Source: Dehalococcoidia bacterium
Lineage (GTDB): Bacteria; Chloroflexota; Dehalococcoidia; Dehalococcoidales; JAUWYK01
Length of the DNA stretch: 50,767 bases
Reading direction: 5' to 3'
NCBI GenBank assembly: GCA_030615865.1
Contig: JAUWYK010000003.1
Location: 1-50,767, forward strand
Shown here: positions 43,539 through 50,767 of the stretch, piece after piece
Numbering within the stretch: position 1 is the first letter of the stretch
Layout: every line of letters begins with the position of its first letter
Notes under the pieces: generated by a model
The model's database searches: none
Seen by the model: only the letters and a program-made list of their open reading frames with translations
What the model was told of the DNA's origin: nothing
Position numbers and translations under genes: made by a program

Positions 43539-44807
43539 TTACCGTTCATCCCAAGGTGGCATCCATTCGAGATCATATACATCAGGCAAAACTGGCAGCC
43601 GTTTCCCGTCCATCCACTGAAGGGCAAGAATCGGGGTAAGGCACAATCCTTTGGCGCTGAAGTCGAGATCGCCCATGGTTGTCCCTACCGCTGTGAATTG
43701 ACCACTGAAAACGACATCCCTGACCTTTGCCCCGTCAAGAGACCCAGCCTGCTCGATTGCCTGGGCGAGAACCATAGGATTAGCGTAATAAAGCCCTACG
43801 TTGACAGAGTCCATGCCGAATGTTGCTATAAACCGTGCTCCAAGCTCCTCGCACCTTGGATAGGGTAAAGTATCTGCCCAGAATCCGTCGTGGATAATAT
43901 AATCAGCGTCTTCGCCAAGGGCCTCGTAAAACTCGGTAGGCCAGAATCCCTTATATCCATGCATATACTTCAAATTCAACCCCTGCTCTTTTATCTGGCG
44001 TACCAGTGTGATGCTGTCAGGTGGAAAACCCAGCCACAATAGGGCGTCACAGTTAGCCGCCTTCGCTTTCAGAATGGGTGACGAAAAATCCTTCGTTCCA
44101 GGCATATATGCCTCATCTAAAGCAATGTTGTAACCCCGCTCCTCTACATGCGCCCGAAATCCAGAGCCAAAGCCCTGGCCATCGGGATTGTCCTCCATCA
44201 TAAGCCAGATTGCTTCTGGATGCTCCTCTCGAGGCTTCTGTAACTCCCAAACGTCAAATGGAGACGCTGACGCGGTGACAGTTGAGAAGAAAAAGTCCGA
44301 AGCCCATGTGAAATTCTCCGCCTCAATCTGATCCAGCCAGCTACAAACAATGAGGTAATATACTTTGTACTTCTCGGCGACGGTGGCCGCGGCAATGTTT
44401 ATCGGAGTAATGTTAGAGCTGAGGGCAAAATCTACCTTGTCCAACTTTATGAGTTTTTCCATGGCCTCTGCGCCACCGGCAGGCATACTCTTATCATCCG
44501 CGAAGACAAGTCTCATAGGCAGCTTTTTACCCAGTTCCTCAACATATACGCCGCCTTCCTCGTTGATGTCGAAGACCGCCTGCTCATATGCCCATTTCTG
44601 CTGATTACCGGTCATAACATTCATGCCGGTCAGAGAATTGACCGCACCCACAAGGATCTCCGTCTTTTCAACTTCAGGTGCTGGTGTTGGTGTCGGCGTT
44701 GGGGTTGGTGGTGCCGGGGCAGGTGGTGCTGGTTCAGCACAGGCTCCCACCAATGACAATACCAATACCATAACCAGACCGATAGTCAGTAAACATTTCT
44801 TTTTCAT
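43539..44807 (-). CDS. livK: ABC transporter substrate-binding lipoprotein, LivK/HAAT type
   Basis: 422 residues from ATG 44807 after AAGGAG; the longer frame adds no conserved sequence. Lipoprotein signal: basic start, hydrophobic core and lipobox LVGAC with the lipidated Cys23, then a Pro/Thr-rich linker. The periplasmic-binding type 1 fold (ILVGAVNSLTGMN, GWLM-type MRLVFADDKSMPAGG, LLWLGFPPDSITLVRQIKEQG) matches the hydrophobic amino acid/aromatic acid uptake family. Larger than typical amino-acid LivK, and family members often bind aromatic or dicarboxylic acids. It is the first gene of the 16-kb minus-strand operon. Confidence 0.92.
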   Translation of the reverse strand: MKKKCLLTIGLVMVLVLSLVGACAEPAPPAPAPPTPTPTPTPAPEVEKTEILVGAVNSLTGMNVMTGNQQKWAYEQAVFDINEEGGVYVEELGKKLPMRLVFADDKSMPAGGAEAMEKLIKLDKVDFALSSNITPINIAAATVAEKYKVYYLIVCSWLDQIEAENFTWASDFFFSTVTASASPFDVWELQKPREEHPEAIWLMMEDNPDGQGFGSGFRAHVEERGYNIALDEAYMPGTKDFSSPILKAKAANCDALLWLGFPPDSITLVRQIKEQGLNLKYMHGYKGFWPTEFYEALGEDADYIIHDGFWADTLPYPRCEELGARFIATFGMDSVNVGLYYANPMVLAQAIEQAGSLDGAKVRDVVFSGQFTAVGTTMGDLDFSAKGLCLTPILALQWMDGKRLPVLPDVYDLEWMPPWDER

Positions 44808-45260
44808 CTGAAAAACTCCTTCATTTAGATTTTTAACGCGCATAACCTATAGATGCCTTATCTCATTTCTCACCCCCTTATGACAACACAACTATCTTTA
44901 GATATTCACCCCTCTTTTCTCTTCTAATTTGAACCCCCCTTCCTTAAGGCGACTATTGGTCTTAACCCCTGCATCTCGCTCCAAGTTCAGCGGCTATCGC
45001 AAAAAGGGTACTTGCCACCACCATACTTGATAATGACCCAATGCCCTTGCTTCACTCTCAAGACCTCTGCTACGGTAACTCGTGGTCTCTTAAATTTAAA
45101 TTATTCTATAACACTAGCACTATCATCACGGAATTGTCAATAGTTTAGGTTGCGTTCATAAGTTGGTGAAATTTTTTAACCTGCCTGCAAAAGATGAACC
45201 CCTTGTCGTGAAGAATATAGTTACGACTTTGGAGAGGAAGGTGGTATTAGGAAGGTACCG

Positions 45261-45274
45261 GTGTGACATCACAC
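45261..45274. promoter_or_regulatory. Inverted repeat GTGTGA-CA-TCACAC
   Basis: 6-bp arms with a 2-base spacer, resembling CRP/FNR half-sites TGTGA/TCACA but with spacing two rather than six. Candidate operator in the divergent region. Confidence 0.3.
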
Positions 45275-45354
45275 ATTACGCTATTTTGTGCAACGAAGTA
45301 ACATTTCAAGCTTTTGTGACTTTCGCAGTTCTATAGATTGACTACAAGCCTACT

Positions 45355-45389
45355 CATAGAAATCCCGGCAAGCTGCTAGGGTTTCTATG
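45355..45389. promoter_or_regulatory. Long inverted repeat (11-bp arms with one bulge)
   Basis: CATAGAAATCCC (45355-45366) and GGGTTTCTATG (45379-45389) pair apart from one bulged T, around a 12-base loop. No T-run follows. It lies 107 bases upstream of the AOR promoter. Confidence 0.35.
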
Positions 45390-45495
45390 ACTTAAAAGGT
45401 GGCACAATTATTGGAGGCATATAACCATCTTCATAACGGCAGATGATATTGTTCGAGTGTTTTTCCCTGAAAGGGGCTTGAGAGAAAGATAGTCT

Positions 45496-45524
45496 TTGCT
45501 GACGATGCGCAGAAAGGTTATAAT
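45496..45524 (+). promoter_or_regulatory. Sigma-70-type promoter for the second AOR
   Basis: TTGCTG (45496-45501), 17 bases, then the perfect -10 box TATAAT (45519-45524). Transcription would begin near 45532, leaving a leader of about 145 bases before ATG 45677. Confidence 0.6.
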
Positions 45525-45676
45525 AGCGCTGTTAGTGAGCAGGGCAGTGTCCTTTAGGTGCGCCCGTTAGTAAGTTGTGCTGCAAATACTGATGGCGCGC
45601 ACCTTGATGATTGTAGTAGTTGTATAATTGCCTGAGATTATCAGCAAATCAAGTACAAGAAGACTGGAGTGTATAT

Positions 45677-47836
45677 ATGGAAATATTACGGCAAATCAAC
45701 TATAAACCCGCCAAAGTTGTGGGTGGATATACAGACCGGATACTCAGGGTCAATCTGGGCACACAGGAAATCATAATCCAGGAACTACCGCCTGATTTTA
45801 AAAACAAATACATCGGTGGCCGGGGATATGCCCTCAAATTGATCTGGGATGGCACAACACGGGAAACCCGCAGTAACAGCCCCGATAATATTCTTGTAAT
45901 GGCCAGCGGGCCGCTCGGTAATGAGCCCGGATTTCCCGGAACCGGCAAATTCATAGTCGGTACTATTTCGCCACTGACAGATACTTTTGTCGATTCTAAT
46001 GTCGGCGGTCACTTCGGGCCGCTCTTGAAACTTGCGGGTTTTGATGCACTGGCTGTTTCCCGGATATCCAAGGAAGATGTAGTCATTTTAGTTGACGGCG
46101 ATGCACAAACCATCAGTATTGCCGCTGCGCCTATCTATGATAAGGAAATAGATGAGGGGGCCCTTTCCTTTGGCCAGAGACTGCTAAAAGATGTTAACGG
46201 TGGAGAGTACAGCGATTGCCTTGCTGCCGTAACCGCGGGGAAAGGCGCCTGCAACGCCAGATTCGGGATTGTCAACAGCCTGTTCTTTGACAGAAGGCGT
46301 AACCGCATCCGCTCCAAACAGGCTGGCAGGGGCGGTACAGGAACTGTCATGCGTTCCAAGGGACTCCGAAGCATTGTTGTGCGCTCCAGCCTGTCAAAGG
46401 TAAATGGTAACAATGCTATAGATAAGGAAGGTGTACGCAAGGCAGGCTCTCAACTAAAGGAGGTTGTTTCGAAATCTGACCCTGAACAGCTCCACCTGTC
46501 CGCATGGGGAACCCCGGTTCTGTCTGAGTATATGGACAAATTCCACATTTTCCCGATCAACAACTATCAGTACGGGCAGAGCCCTGAGTCCTCGAAGCTC
46601 TTTGCCAACGTCTTCCTTGATAGGTACTTCAGCAAGAAGATACCTGACGGGTGCTACTATGGATGCAATCTTGCCTGCGCCAAGGGTGCTGAAAATGTCG
46701 AACTTACACGGGGTCCCAAGGCAGGGCAGAAGGTTGGCATTGACGGGCCTGAGTATGAAACCGTTGGCGCGGTATGCTGTATGGGCATTTTCGACCCCCA
46801 TTTTGTGATGGAATACAACTGGTACTGCGATGAATACGGCCTCGATACCATTTCTACAGGCGTGACAATTGGGTTTTTTATGGAGTGCTTCGAGCGCGGA
46901 CTTCTGAGTGCTGATGACATAGGTTATGAGTTGACATTCGGTAACATAGAGGCTGCGGATAGGCTTTTGCATGAAATAGCCATTGCCAAAGGTTTCGGTA
47001 AGGTTGCGGGCCAAGGTGTGTCTAGAGGTAAGAAATGGGTTGCCGAGAAGTATGCTGCCCGAAACGGCACCTCTGAAGATACTATAATGGCTGAGCTGAA
47101 TAAATTTGGCATGGAAGTAAAAGGCCTTGAGTTCTCCATGTACATTACTAAAGAGTCGCTTGCCCAGCAGGGCGGCTATGGCTTCGCTCTTAAAGGACCG
47201 CAGCATGACGAGGCATGGCTCATCTTCATCGACCAGATTCATAAGGAACTACCAACCTTTGAGCACAAGGCGGAAGCACTGAAGTGGTTTCCCCTTATCC
47301 GCACATGGTTTAACGCTACCGGGCTCTGCAAGCTCCACTGGATCGACGTGCGCAATCCGGAGGCAGCCAGTACCGATGAGCCGGCAAAGAATCTCCCCAC
47401 ACTGGCCCATTACGTAAATTACCTCAATGCTACAACGGGAAGCAACAAAAATCTGCAGGACATCTTGGATGATTCAGAAAGACTGTACATTCTTCAAAAG
47501 CTAATCAATCTGCGTCACGGAAAAGGGACCCGGGCTAGCGATCAGATCCCGCTGAGGGCAATGGGTCCTGCCTATTTCAATGAATACGAATTCCGGGCTG
47601 AGTATTACGATGAATGGTTGCAGGAACAGCTTGGTGATGATGAAGTCCCGTCAAGTCCGGAGCAGAGGCATAAACTTATCATAGAGAAAAGAATTGAAGC
47701 CTATCAGCAGCTATGCGATGTCGTCTACGAAAAAAAGGGGTTCACATCCGAAGGGATACCAAAGCGTGAAACCGTGGAAAAATTCGCTCTCATGGACGAA
47801 CAGGCAAGGCAGCTACTTGACGAATTCGGCGTGTGA
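45677..47836 (+). CDS. Divergent aldehyde:ferredoxin oxidoreductase (AOR/BamB superfamily)
   Basis: 719 residues from ATG 45677 after GGAG, longer than most AORs (600-650). N-terminal pterin domain DRILRVNLGTQEI, YIGGRGYALKLIW, ASGPLGNEPGFPGTGKF, VGGHFGPLLKLAGFDAL. The cluster motif is CYYGCNLAC (C-x3-C-x3-C instead of C-x2-C-x3-C), with the fourth Cys in NATGLCKLHW. GIDGPEYETVGAVC and WYCDEYGLDTISTGVTIGF are normal, but the active-site segment VKGLEFSMYITKESLAQQGG departs from VKGLE-x-x-x-Y-D-x-R-G. The C-terminus has an extra 80-residue helical tail. Substrate unknown; the difference from AOR at 25567 is large. Confidence 0.88.
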   Translation: MEILRQINYKPAKVVGGYTDRILRVNLGTQEIIIQELPPDFKNKYIGGRGYALKLIWDGTTRETRSNSPDNILVMASGPLGNEPGFPGTGKFIVGTISPLTDTFVDSNVGGHFGPLLKLAGFDALAVSRISKEDVVILVDGDAQTISIAAAPIYDKEIDEGALSFGQRLLKDVNGGEYSDCLAAVTAGKGACNARFGIVNSLFFDRRRNRIRSKQAGRGGTGTVMRSKGLRSIVVRSSLSKVNGNNAIDKEGVRKAGSQLKEVVSKSDPEQLHLSAWGTPVLSEYMDKFHIFPINNYQYGQSPESSKLFANVFLDRYFSKKIPDGCYYGCNLACAKGAENVELTRGPKAGQKVGIDGPEYETVGAVCCMGIFDPHFVMEYNWYCDEYGLDTISTGVTIGFFMECFERGLLSADDIGYELTFGNIEAADRLLHEIAIAKGFGKVAGQGVSRGKKWVAEKYAARNGTSEDTIMAELNKFGMEVKGLEFSMYITKESLAQQGGYGFALKGPQHDEAWLIFIDQIHKELPTFEHKAEALKWFPLIRTWFNATGLCKLHWIDVRNPEAASTDEPAKNLPTLAHYVNYLNATTGSNKNLQDILDDSERLYILQKLINLRHGKGTRASDQIPLRAMGPAYFNEYEFRAEYYDEWLQEQLGDDEVPSSPEQRHKLIIEKRIEAYQQLCDVVYEKKGFTSEGIPKRETVEKFALMDEQARQLLDEFGV

Positions 47837-47888
47837 GTTAGGAAGGGAAGAAACATCGATAACGAACGTAAGGAGTCTGGCTCAGAAG

Positions 47889-48134
47889 ATGGTAGTCTCA
47901 ATTAAGTTCTTCGGAATGCAACGCGTTGTAACGAAGACAGATGGCATAGATATGCCCATAACAGAAAGGACGAGGGTGAAAGATGTCCTTGAATACGTCA
48001 GGCACCAGTATCCCGCTCTCAATTTGGACGAAGGGATAACACTCATAACCGTCAACCAGGAAATGGCATCTCTCGACAGGATTATAAGGGCCAATGACAC
48101 TGTCTCATTTCTGCCTTTTCTCAGCGGAGGCTGA
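47889..48134 (+). CDS. MoaD/ThiS-like ubiquitin-fold sulfur-carrier protein
   Basis: 81 residues from ATG 47889. Beta-grasp pattern: VVSIKFFGMQR, DMPITERTRVKDVLEYVRHQYP, then LITVNQEMASLDRIIRANDTVSFLPFLSGG ending in the thiocarboxylate-forming Gly-Gly. Small carriers of this kind are frequently encoded next to AOR genes, where they are thought to supply dithiolene sulfur to the tungstopterin. No E1-like adenylyltransferase (MoeB/ThiF) is in the window. It starts 53 bases after the AOR stop on the same strand. Confidence 0.85.
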   Translation: MVVSIKFFGMQRVVTKTDGIDMPITERTRVKDVLEYVRHQYPALNLDEGITLITVNQEMASLDRIIRANDTVSFLPFLSGG

Positions 48135-48280
48135 CAATGACCTACCCCTCGAAAACTGGTCTACTTATGCTGTTAGACTAAGCAAAAGAATAATGAGGAA
48201 TTGAACGTTTCGCTATCTTGTTAGGCAGTTGAAAAGTGAACAAAAGCTGTCGCAAAACGAAAATCTAAAGGAGGCAAGAA

Positions 48281-49384
48281 ATGAATACAATCGAAAGGGC
48301 ATTAACGCATGCTTTGTTTGTCCACCTGCATCACAACATTGATCAGGCGGTCGATTTTAGAGCGATCGAAGAGCTAAACCGGAAAGTCAGTCAGAAGTGG
48401 CCAGGAGCGCTAACTATAGGGCCGGGAGATGATGCTGCCGTCTTCCGGATGCCAGGGTGTGAAGGGTATTTTGTGGCGAAACAAGAAAGCCATTGTTCTC
48501 CCTGTGTACCCAGGCCTTATGATGCTGCTGCCACCGGAGCTGGCGGTGCCATGCGAGATATCACTGCCATGGGAGGCAGGCCTATTTTCCTCCTGGATTT
48601 CATAGGAACCAGACCATTAGAAGAGGAAGTGTTAGTAGGACCTTGCGGTTTCGCGGGCAAATGCACCTGTGGGAAATGCAAAGTAATGACCAGTCAAGAA
48701 AGGCTTAACCTGATGGTTCAGGGGGTAAGAGACATGTGTGCCTCTATGGATGTTTTCGTTATTGGAGGGGGCCTTTCGACCTCTTTTACTGACATTGTCC
48801 CAGCAGTAGTGGTGGCGGTAATTGGCAAGTTAGTTACTCAAGAACCGCTTACTAAACCAGCCAAAGTAGCCGGAGATAAGATTATTCTTATTGGCGAAAC
48901 CGCCAATGACGGGAACGATACTCTATTTAGAGCGGGATTAGTCCCAGAGATGCGGCCAGCTGTAGCTCTCTTTGAGGAAGAAAGGACGACTTTGGAAGCC
49001 TGTTTAGCTGCCTTCCAGACAGGCACAATCCATGCGTGTTCTGATCTGGGAGCGGCCGGTATTGGAGCAGCCGTCTGCGAATCAGCCAGATACGGTGGTT
49101 TTGGAGGAAAAGTCGATTTATCGGCAGTTCCGGTTAAAGTCGAGGGGCTTACTGCAGAGGAAATCCTCATCTGCGAGACCCAAGCCAGGATGGTTCTTCA
49201 AGTTTCTCCAGCAGATGCCGATGAGATAATGGGGGCTATTCAATCCAAAAACGGAATTGCTGCCATGATCGGTGAGATTACTAATGACGATAAGGAAGTG
49301 TTTGAATACAGGAGGCAAACCGTAGCCACTATTCCCAATAAGCCCTCTAAGGAAATCTTGGAGAGCTTGAAAGGAGGGGATTAA
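48281..49384 (+). CDS. PurL-like AIR-synthase-superfamily protein with cysteine-rich insertion
   Basis: 367 residues behind an excellent AAAGGAGG. N-terminal ATP loop TIGPGDDAAVF (residues 45-55), KQESHCSPCVPRPYDAAATGAGGAMRDITAMGGRPI, which aligns by eye with the FGAM-synthase run (E-T-H-N-H-P ... P-Y-x-G-A-A-T-G-x-G-G) but has HCSP in place of HNHP. A cysteine-rich insertion follows (Cys122, 128, 130, 133) that could hold zinc or an iron-sulfur cluster. The C-terminal AIRS_C domain contains CSDLGAAGIGAAVCES. At half the length of PurL it is not an ordinary purine enzyme. It pairs with the PurM-like gene two bases downstream. Alternative relatives: SelD, HypE, ThiL. Confidence 0.75.
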   Translation: MNTIERALTHALFVHLHHNIDQAVDFRAIEELNRKVSQKWPGALTIGPGDDAAVFRMPGCEGYFVAKQESHCSPCVPRPYDAAATGAGGAMRDITAMGGRPIFLLDFIGTRPLEEEVLVGPCGFAGKCTCGKCKVMTSQERLNLMVQGVRDMCASMDVFVIGGGLSTSFTDIVPAVVVAVIGKLVTQEPLTKPAKVAGDKIILIGETANDGNDTLFRAGLVPEMRPAVALFEEERTTLEACLAAFQTGTIHACSDLGAAGIGAAVCESARYGGFGGKVDLSAVPVKVEGLTAEEILICETQARMVLQVSPADADEIMGAIQSKNGIAAMIGEITNDDKEVFEYRRQTVATIPNKPSKEILESLKGGD

Positions 49385-49386
49385 TC

Positions 49387-50490
49387 ATGCCACGGGAGTA
49401 TAGTCAAGCCGGGGTGGACTATACAAAGATTGAGCCTTTCAAACAGGCAATGCAGGCAATAGGGAAGCGCACTTTGAATTTTCCCAATCGACGGGGAGTC
49501 TATATTGACAAAGAGGCAGGCGATGTCTTTGAGTATCGCGGCACGCACAAACCATTATGGCACATGATTCAAGAAGGTCTTGGAAACAAAAACTGGATAG
49601 CTGAATGGATGTATCAGCACGCCGGCACAGGAAGAACATATTACGAGGGTATCGGCATAGATACTGCCCTGATGGCAGTAGTCGATGTGCTCCGTCGAGG
49701 CGCGCTTCCTGTGGCTTATACTGACGAAGTAGCAGCTGGGGACAGCGATTGGTTTAAAGATGAATCTCGCGCTCAGACTCTGGCTGAAAGCTTCTATCAA
49801 GCCTGTGAAATGTGCGGGATGGCACTGCTAGGTGGAGAATCACCGGCGCTTCACTATCTAGTTAAAGCTGAATTGCCTGTAAAAAGCGCTCCTTCTCTGA
49901 GTGGAAGTGTAACCAGTATCATTGCCCCACCGGAAAGACTAATCACTGGCCGTGAGCTTCAAGTCGGGGACCATATTATTGGTGTAACCTCTTCTGGTCT
50001 CCATGCTAATGGGATCTCTTTAGTGATTAAAAGAGCTTTGACTTTGAAAGACCAATTCCTCCACCTGCTTCCTAATGGCCAGACTCTGGGAGAAGAAGCG
50101 CTCATTCCAACCCGTTCCTACGTAGCGCTGGTTGAAGCCTTGCTTGAAGCCGGAATCCATATTCATGCCTTACTTCCGGGCACTGGCGACGGCGTTGGCA
50201 AGATTGCTTTTGACAAACGCCCGCTCACTTACCGGATTCGGCGCTGGGTAGAGGTTCCTCCGCTTTTCCAGTTTATGCGAGAGCTTGGCGTGGCTTTAGA
50301 AGATTGCCTCAAAACTTTTAATTGGGGGATTGGCTTTTACATCTTTGTTCCCGAAGAGGGAGTTGAACAGATTTTGGAAATCGGTCAAAAAGTAGGGTAT
50401 GAACTTTGTCACCTTGGCGAGGTTGAAGAGGGAGAACGTTGTGTAGTTTTTGAGCCTGAAAAAATCACTCTTCCGCCACCGGGTGAGTAA
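49387..50490 (+). CDS. PurM-like (AIR synthase-related) protein
   Basis: 367 residues. N-terminal YSQAGVDYTKIEPFKQAM matches the PurM start; the AIRS domain contains VVDVLRRGALPVAYTDEVAAG, then CEMCGMALLGGESPAL corresponding to PurM ALVGGETAEMP, GDHIIGVTSSGLHANGISLV, and the ATP-binding C-terminal portion LPGTGDGVGKIAFDKRPL. It is divergent: N-terminal strands and the M-V-N-D loop (here AVVDVL) differ from housekeeping PurM. It begins two bases after the PurL-like stop, behind AAAGGAGGGG, so the pair is co-translated. An ordinary purine role is unlikely because neither neighbour nor purine gene is present. Confidence 0.75.
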   Translation: MPREYSQAGVDYTKIEPFKQAMQAIGKRTLNFPNRRGVYIDKEAGDVFEYRGTHKPLWHMIQEGLGNKNWIAEWMYQHAGTGRTYYEGIGIDTALMAVVDVLRRGALPVAYTDEVAAGDSDWFKDESRAQTLAESFYQACEMCGMALLGGESPALHYLVKAELPVKSAPSLSGSVTSIIAPPERLITGRELQVGDHIIGVTSSGLHANGISLVIKRALTLKDQFLHLLPNGQTLGEEALIPTRSYVALVEALLEAGIHIHALLPGTGDGVGKIAFDKRPLTYRIRRWVEVPPLFQFMRELGVALEDCLKTFNWGIGFYIFVPEEGVEQILEIGQKVGYELCHLGEVEEGERCVVFEPEKITLPPPGE

Positions 50491-50558
50491 GTTGTTTATA
50501 CTGACTTTAATTTTGCTGCACAGGATTACACCTCGTTGAATCACACCATCTAGTTACG

Positions 50559-50767
50559 TTACTTGAGGTAAGCTTTTACAAGGTTCAGCGATGAGAACTG
50601 TTTTTGGGTTAATTCGGCTAAAGGGTTCTCAGCACCGAAGAGTTCTTGTCTAACCTCAATTGGAGATAAGCCTTCGCCAGATAGCTCTGTGACTCTCTGC
50701 CCTAAATCTTCGAGGTAGCGGACAGTCTCCTCCAAGACAGCTGCCGGTTCAGCTATTACGTTTGTCG
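50559..50767 (-). CDS. C-terminal fragment of a possible MBL-fold metallo-hydrolase
   Basis: The frame is open into the window end, so only 68 C-terminal residues are visible: TNVIAEPAAVLEETVRYLED, then GEGLSPIEVRQELFGAENPL and TQKQFSSLNLVKAYLK. The helical tail with a final short strand is what follows the metal-binding core in several MBL-fold hydrolases, but no ligand residues are included, so the family is a guess. Confidence 0.4.
   Translation of the reverse strand, partial: TNVIAEPAAVLEETVRYLEDLGQRVTELSGEGLSPIEVRQELFGAENPLAELTQKQFSSLNLVKAYLK

Larger units (their letters stand above)
44808..45676. other. Divergent regulatory region between liv operon and second AOR
   Basis: About 870 bases without a convincing gene. 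It holds the promoter at 45496 and two inverted repeats listed separately. A short plus-strand frame before 45490 reads FITADDIVRVFFPERGL and stops; it may be the remnant of a regulator's N-terminus, but it is too short to call. Confidence 0.5.

Noticed and set aside
46454..47242. 262-codon minus-strand frame
   Set aside because: Antisense to the divergent AOR; the AOR frame has clear family motifs throughout, so this is a shadow.
1..50767. CRISPR array
   Set aside because: No regularly spaced short direct repeats were noticed anywhere in the window.

Overview
The window reads as a bacterial chromosome segment from a strictly or mainly anaerobic organism. It carries non-pyrrolysine MttB methyltransferases with a corrinoid protein, two tungsten/molybdenum aldehyde:ferredoxin oxidoreductases (AOR), a giant 2-hydroxyacyl-CoA dehydratase/benzoyl-CoA reductase-type activase, a molybdenum hydroxylase and a DMSO-reductase-type enzyme, plus a superoxide dismutase/ferritin-like defence block. 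No ribosomal or other clear phylogenetic marker is present. A sediment or subsurface Chloroflexota (Dehalococcoidia-like) bacterium is my best guess from gene content; this is inference only.

Layout. 1-700: the tail of a molybdopterin oxidoreductase, a tRNA-Gly(TCC) and a truncated tyrosine-recombinase stub beside it. 700-2550: a lipid kinase and a membrane-anchored transglutaminase-like protein, both on the minus strand. 2810-9614 (minus): a corrinoid methyl-transfer cluster, in transcription order a MetH-activation-like protein, MttB-2, an isochorismatase-type hydrolase, MttB-1, a corrinoid protein, and an asparagine-synthetase homologue lacking the glutaminase cysteine. 10385-13587 (plus): a two-gene DMSO-reductase-family enzyme. 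13777-18665: a small zincin protease and the 1415-residue double activase. 18721-23300 (minus): a ferritin-like protein, acetyl-CoA synthetase, superoxide dismutase, a tandem ferritin-like fusion and a rubrerythrin-like protein. 23541-27539: two identical 44-bp copies of the 3' half of a tRNA-Pro gene bracket a small alpha/beta-barrel protein, an acyl-CoA-dehydrogenase homologue and an AOR. 27668-30044: an SDR and three paralogous cupin-like genes, one of them a decayed inverted copy. 30104-44807 (minus): a long catabolic operon with a Liv-type ABC importer, SDR, CoxS/CoxL/CoxM-like molybdenum hydroxylase, zinc alcohol dehydrogenase, IlvD-type dehydratase and a DUF169 protein. 45677-50490 (plus): a divergent AOR, a MoaD/ThiS-like sulfur carrier, and adjacent PurL-like and PurM-like proteins. 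The window ends inside a minus-strand gene that may be a metallo-hydrolase.

How the genes may work together. The first cluster looks built to demethylate one or more N-methyl compounds (substrate unknown), with its own reactivation protein. The liv-to-dehydratase operon looks like uptake and oxidation, hydroxylation or dehydration of a hydroxylated carboxylate or aromatic acid. Its FAD subunit is remarkable because a complete GltD-like NAD(P)H oxidoreductase module is inserted into a CoxM-type protein, at a place where 4-hydroxybenzoyl-CoA-reductase relatives carry a cysteine loop. The AOR/MoaD/PurL-like/PurM-like group is the best candidate for an undescribed system: two non-purine AIR-synthase-superfamily proteins beside a tungstoenzyme and a sulfur carrier. 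Scars of site-specific integration (tRNA-Gly recombinase stub, duplicated tRNA-Pro half-genes) suggest several of these blocks arrived by insertion.
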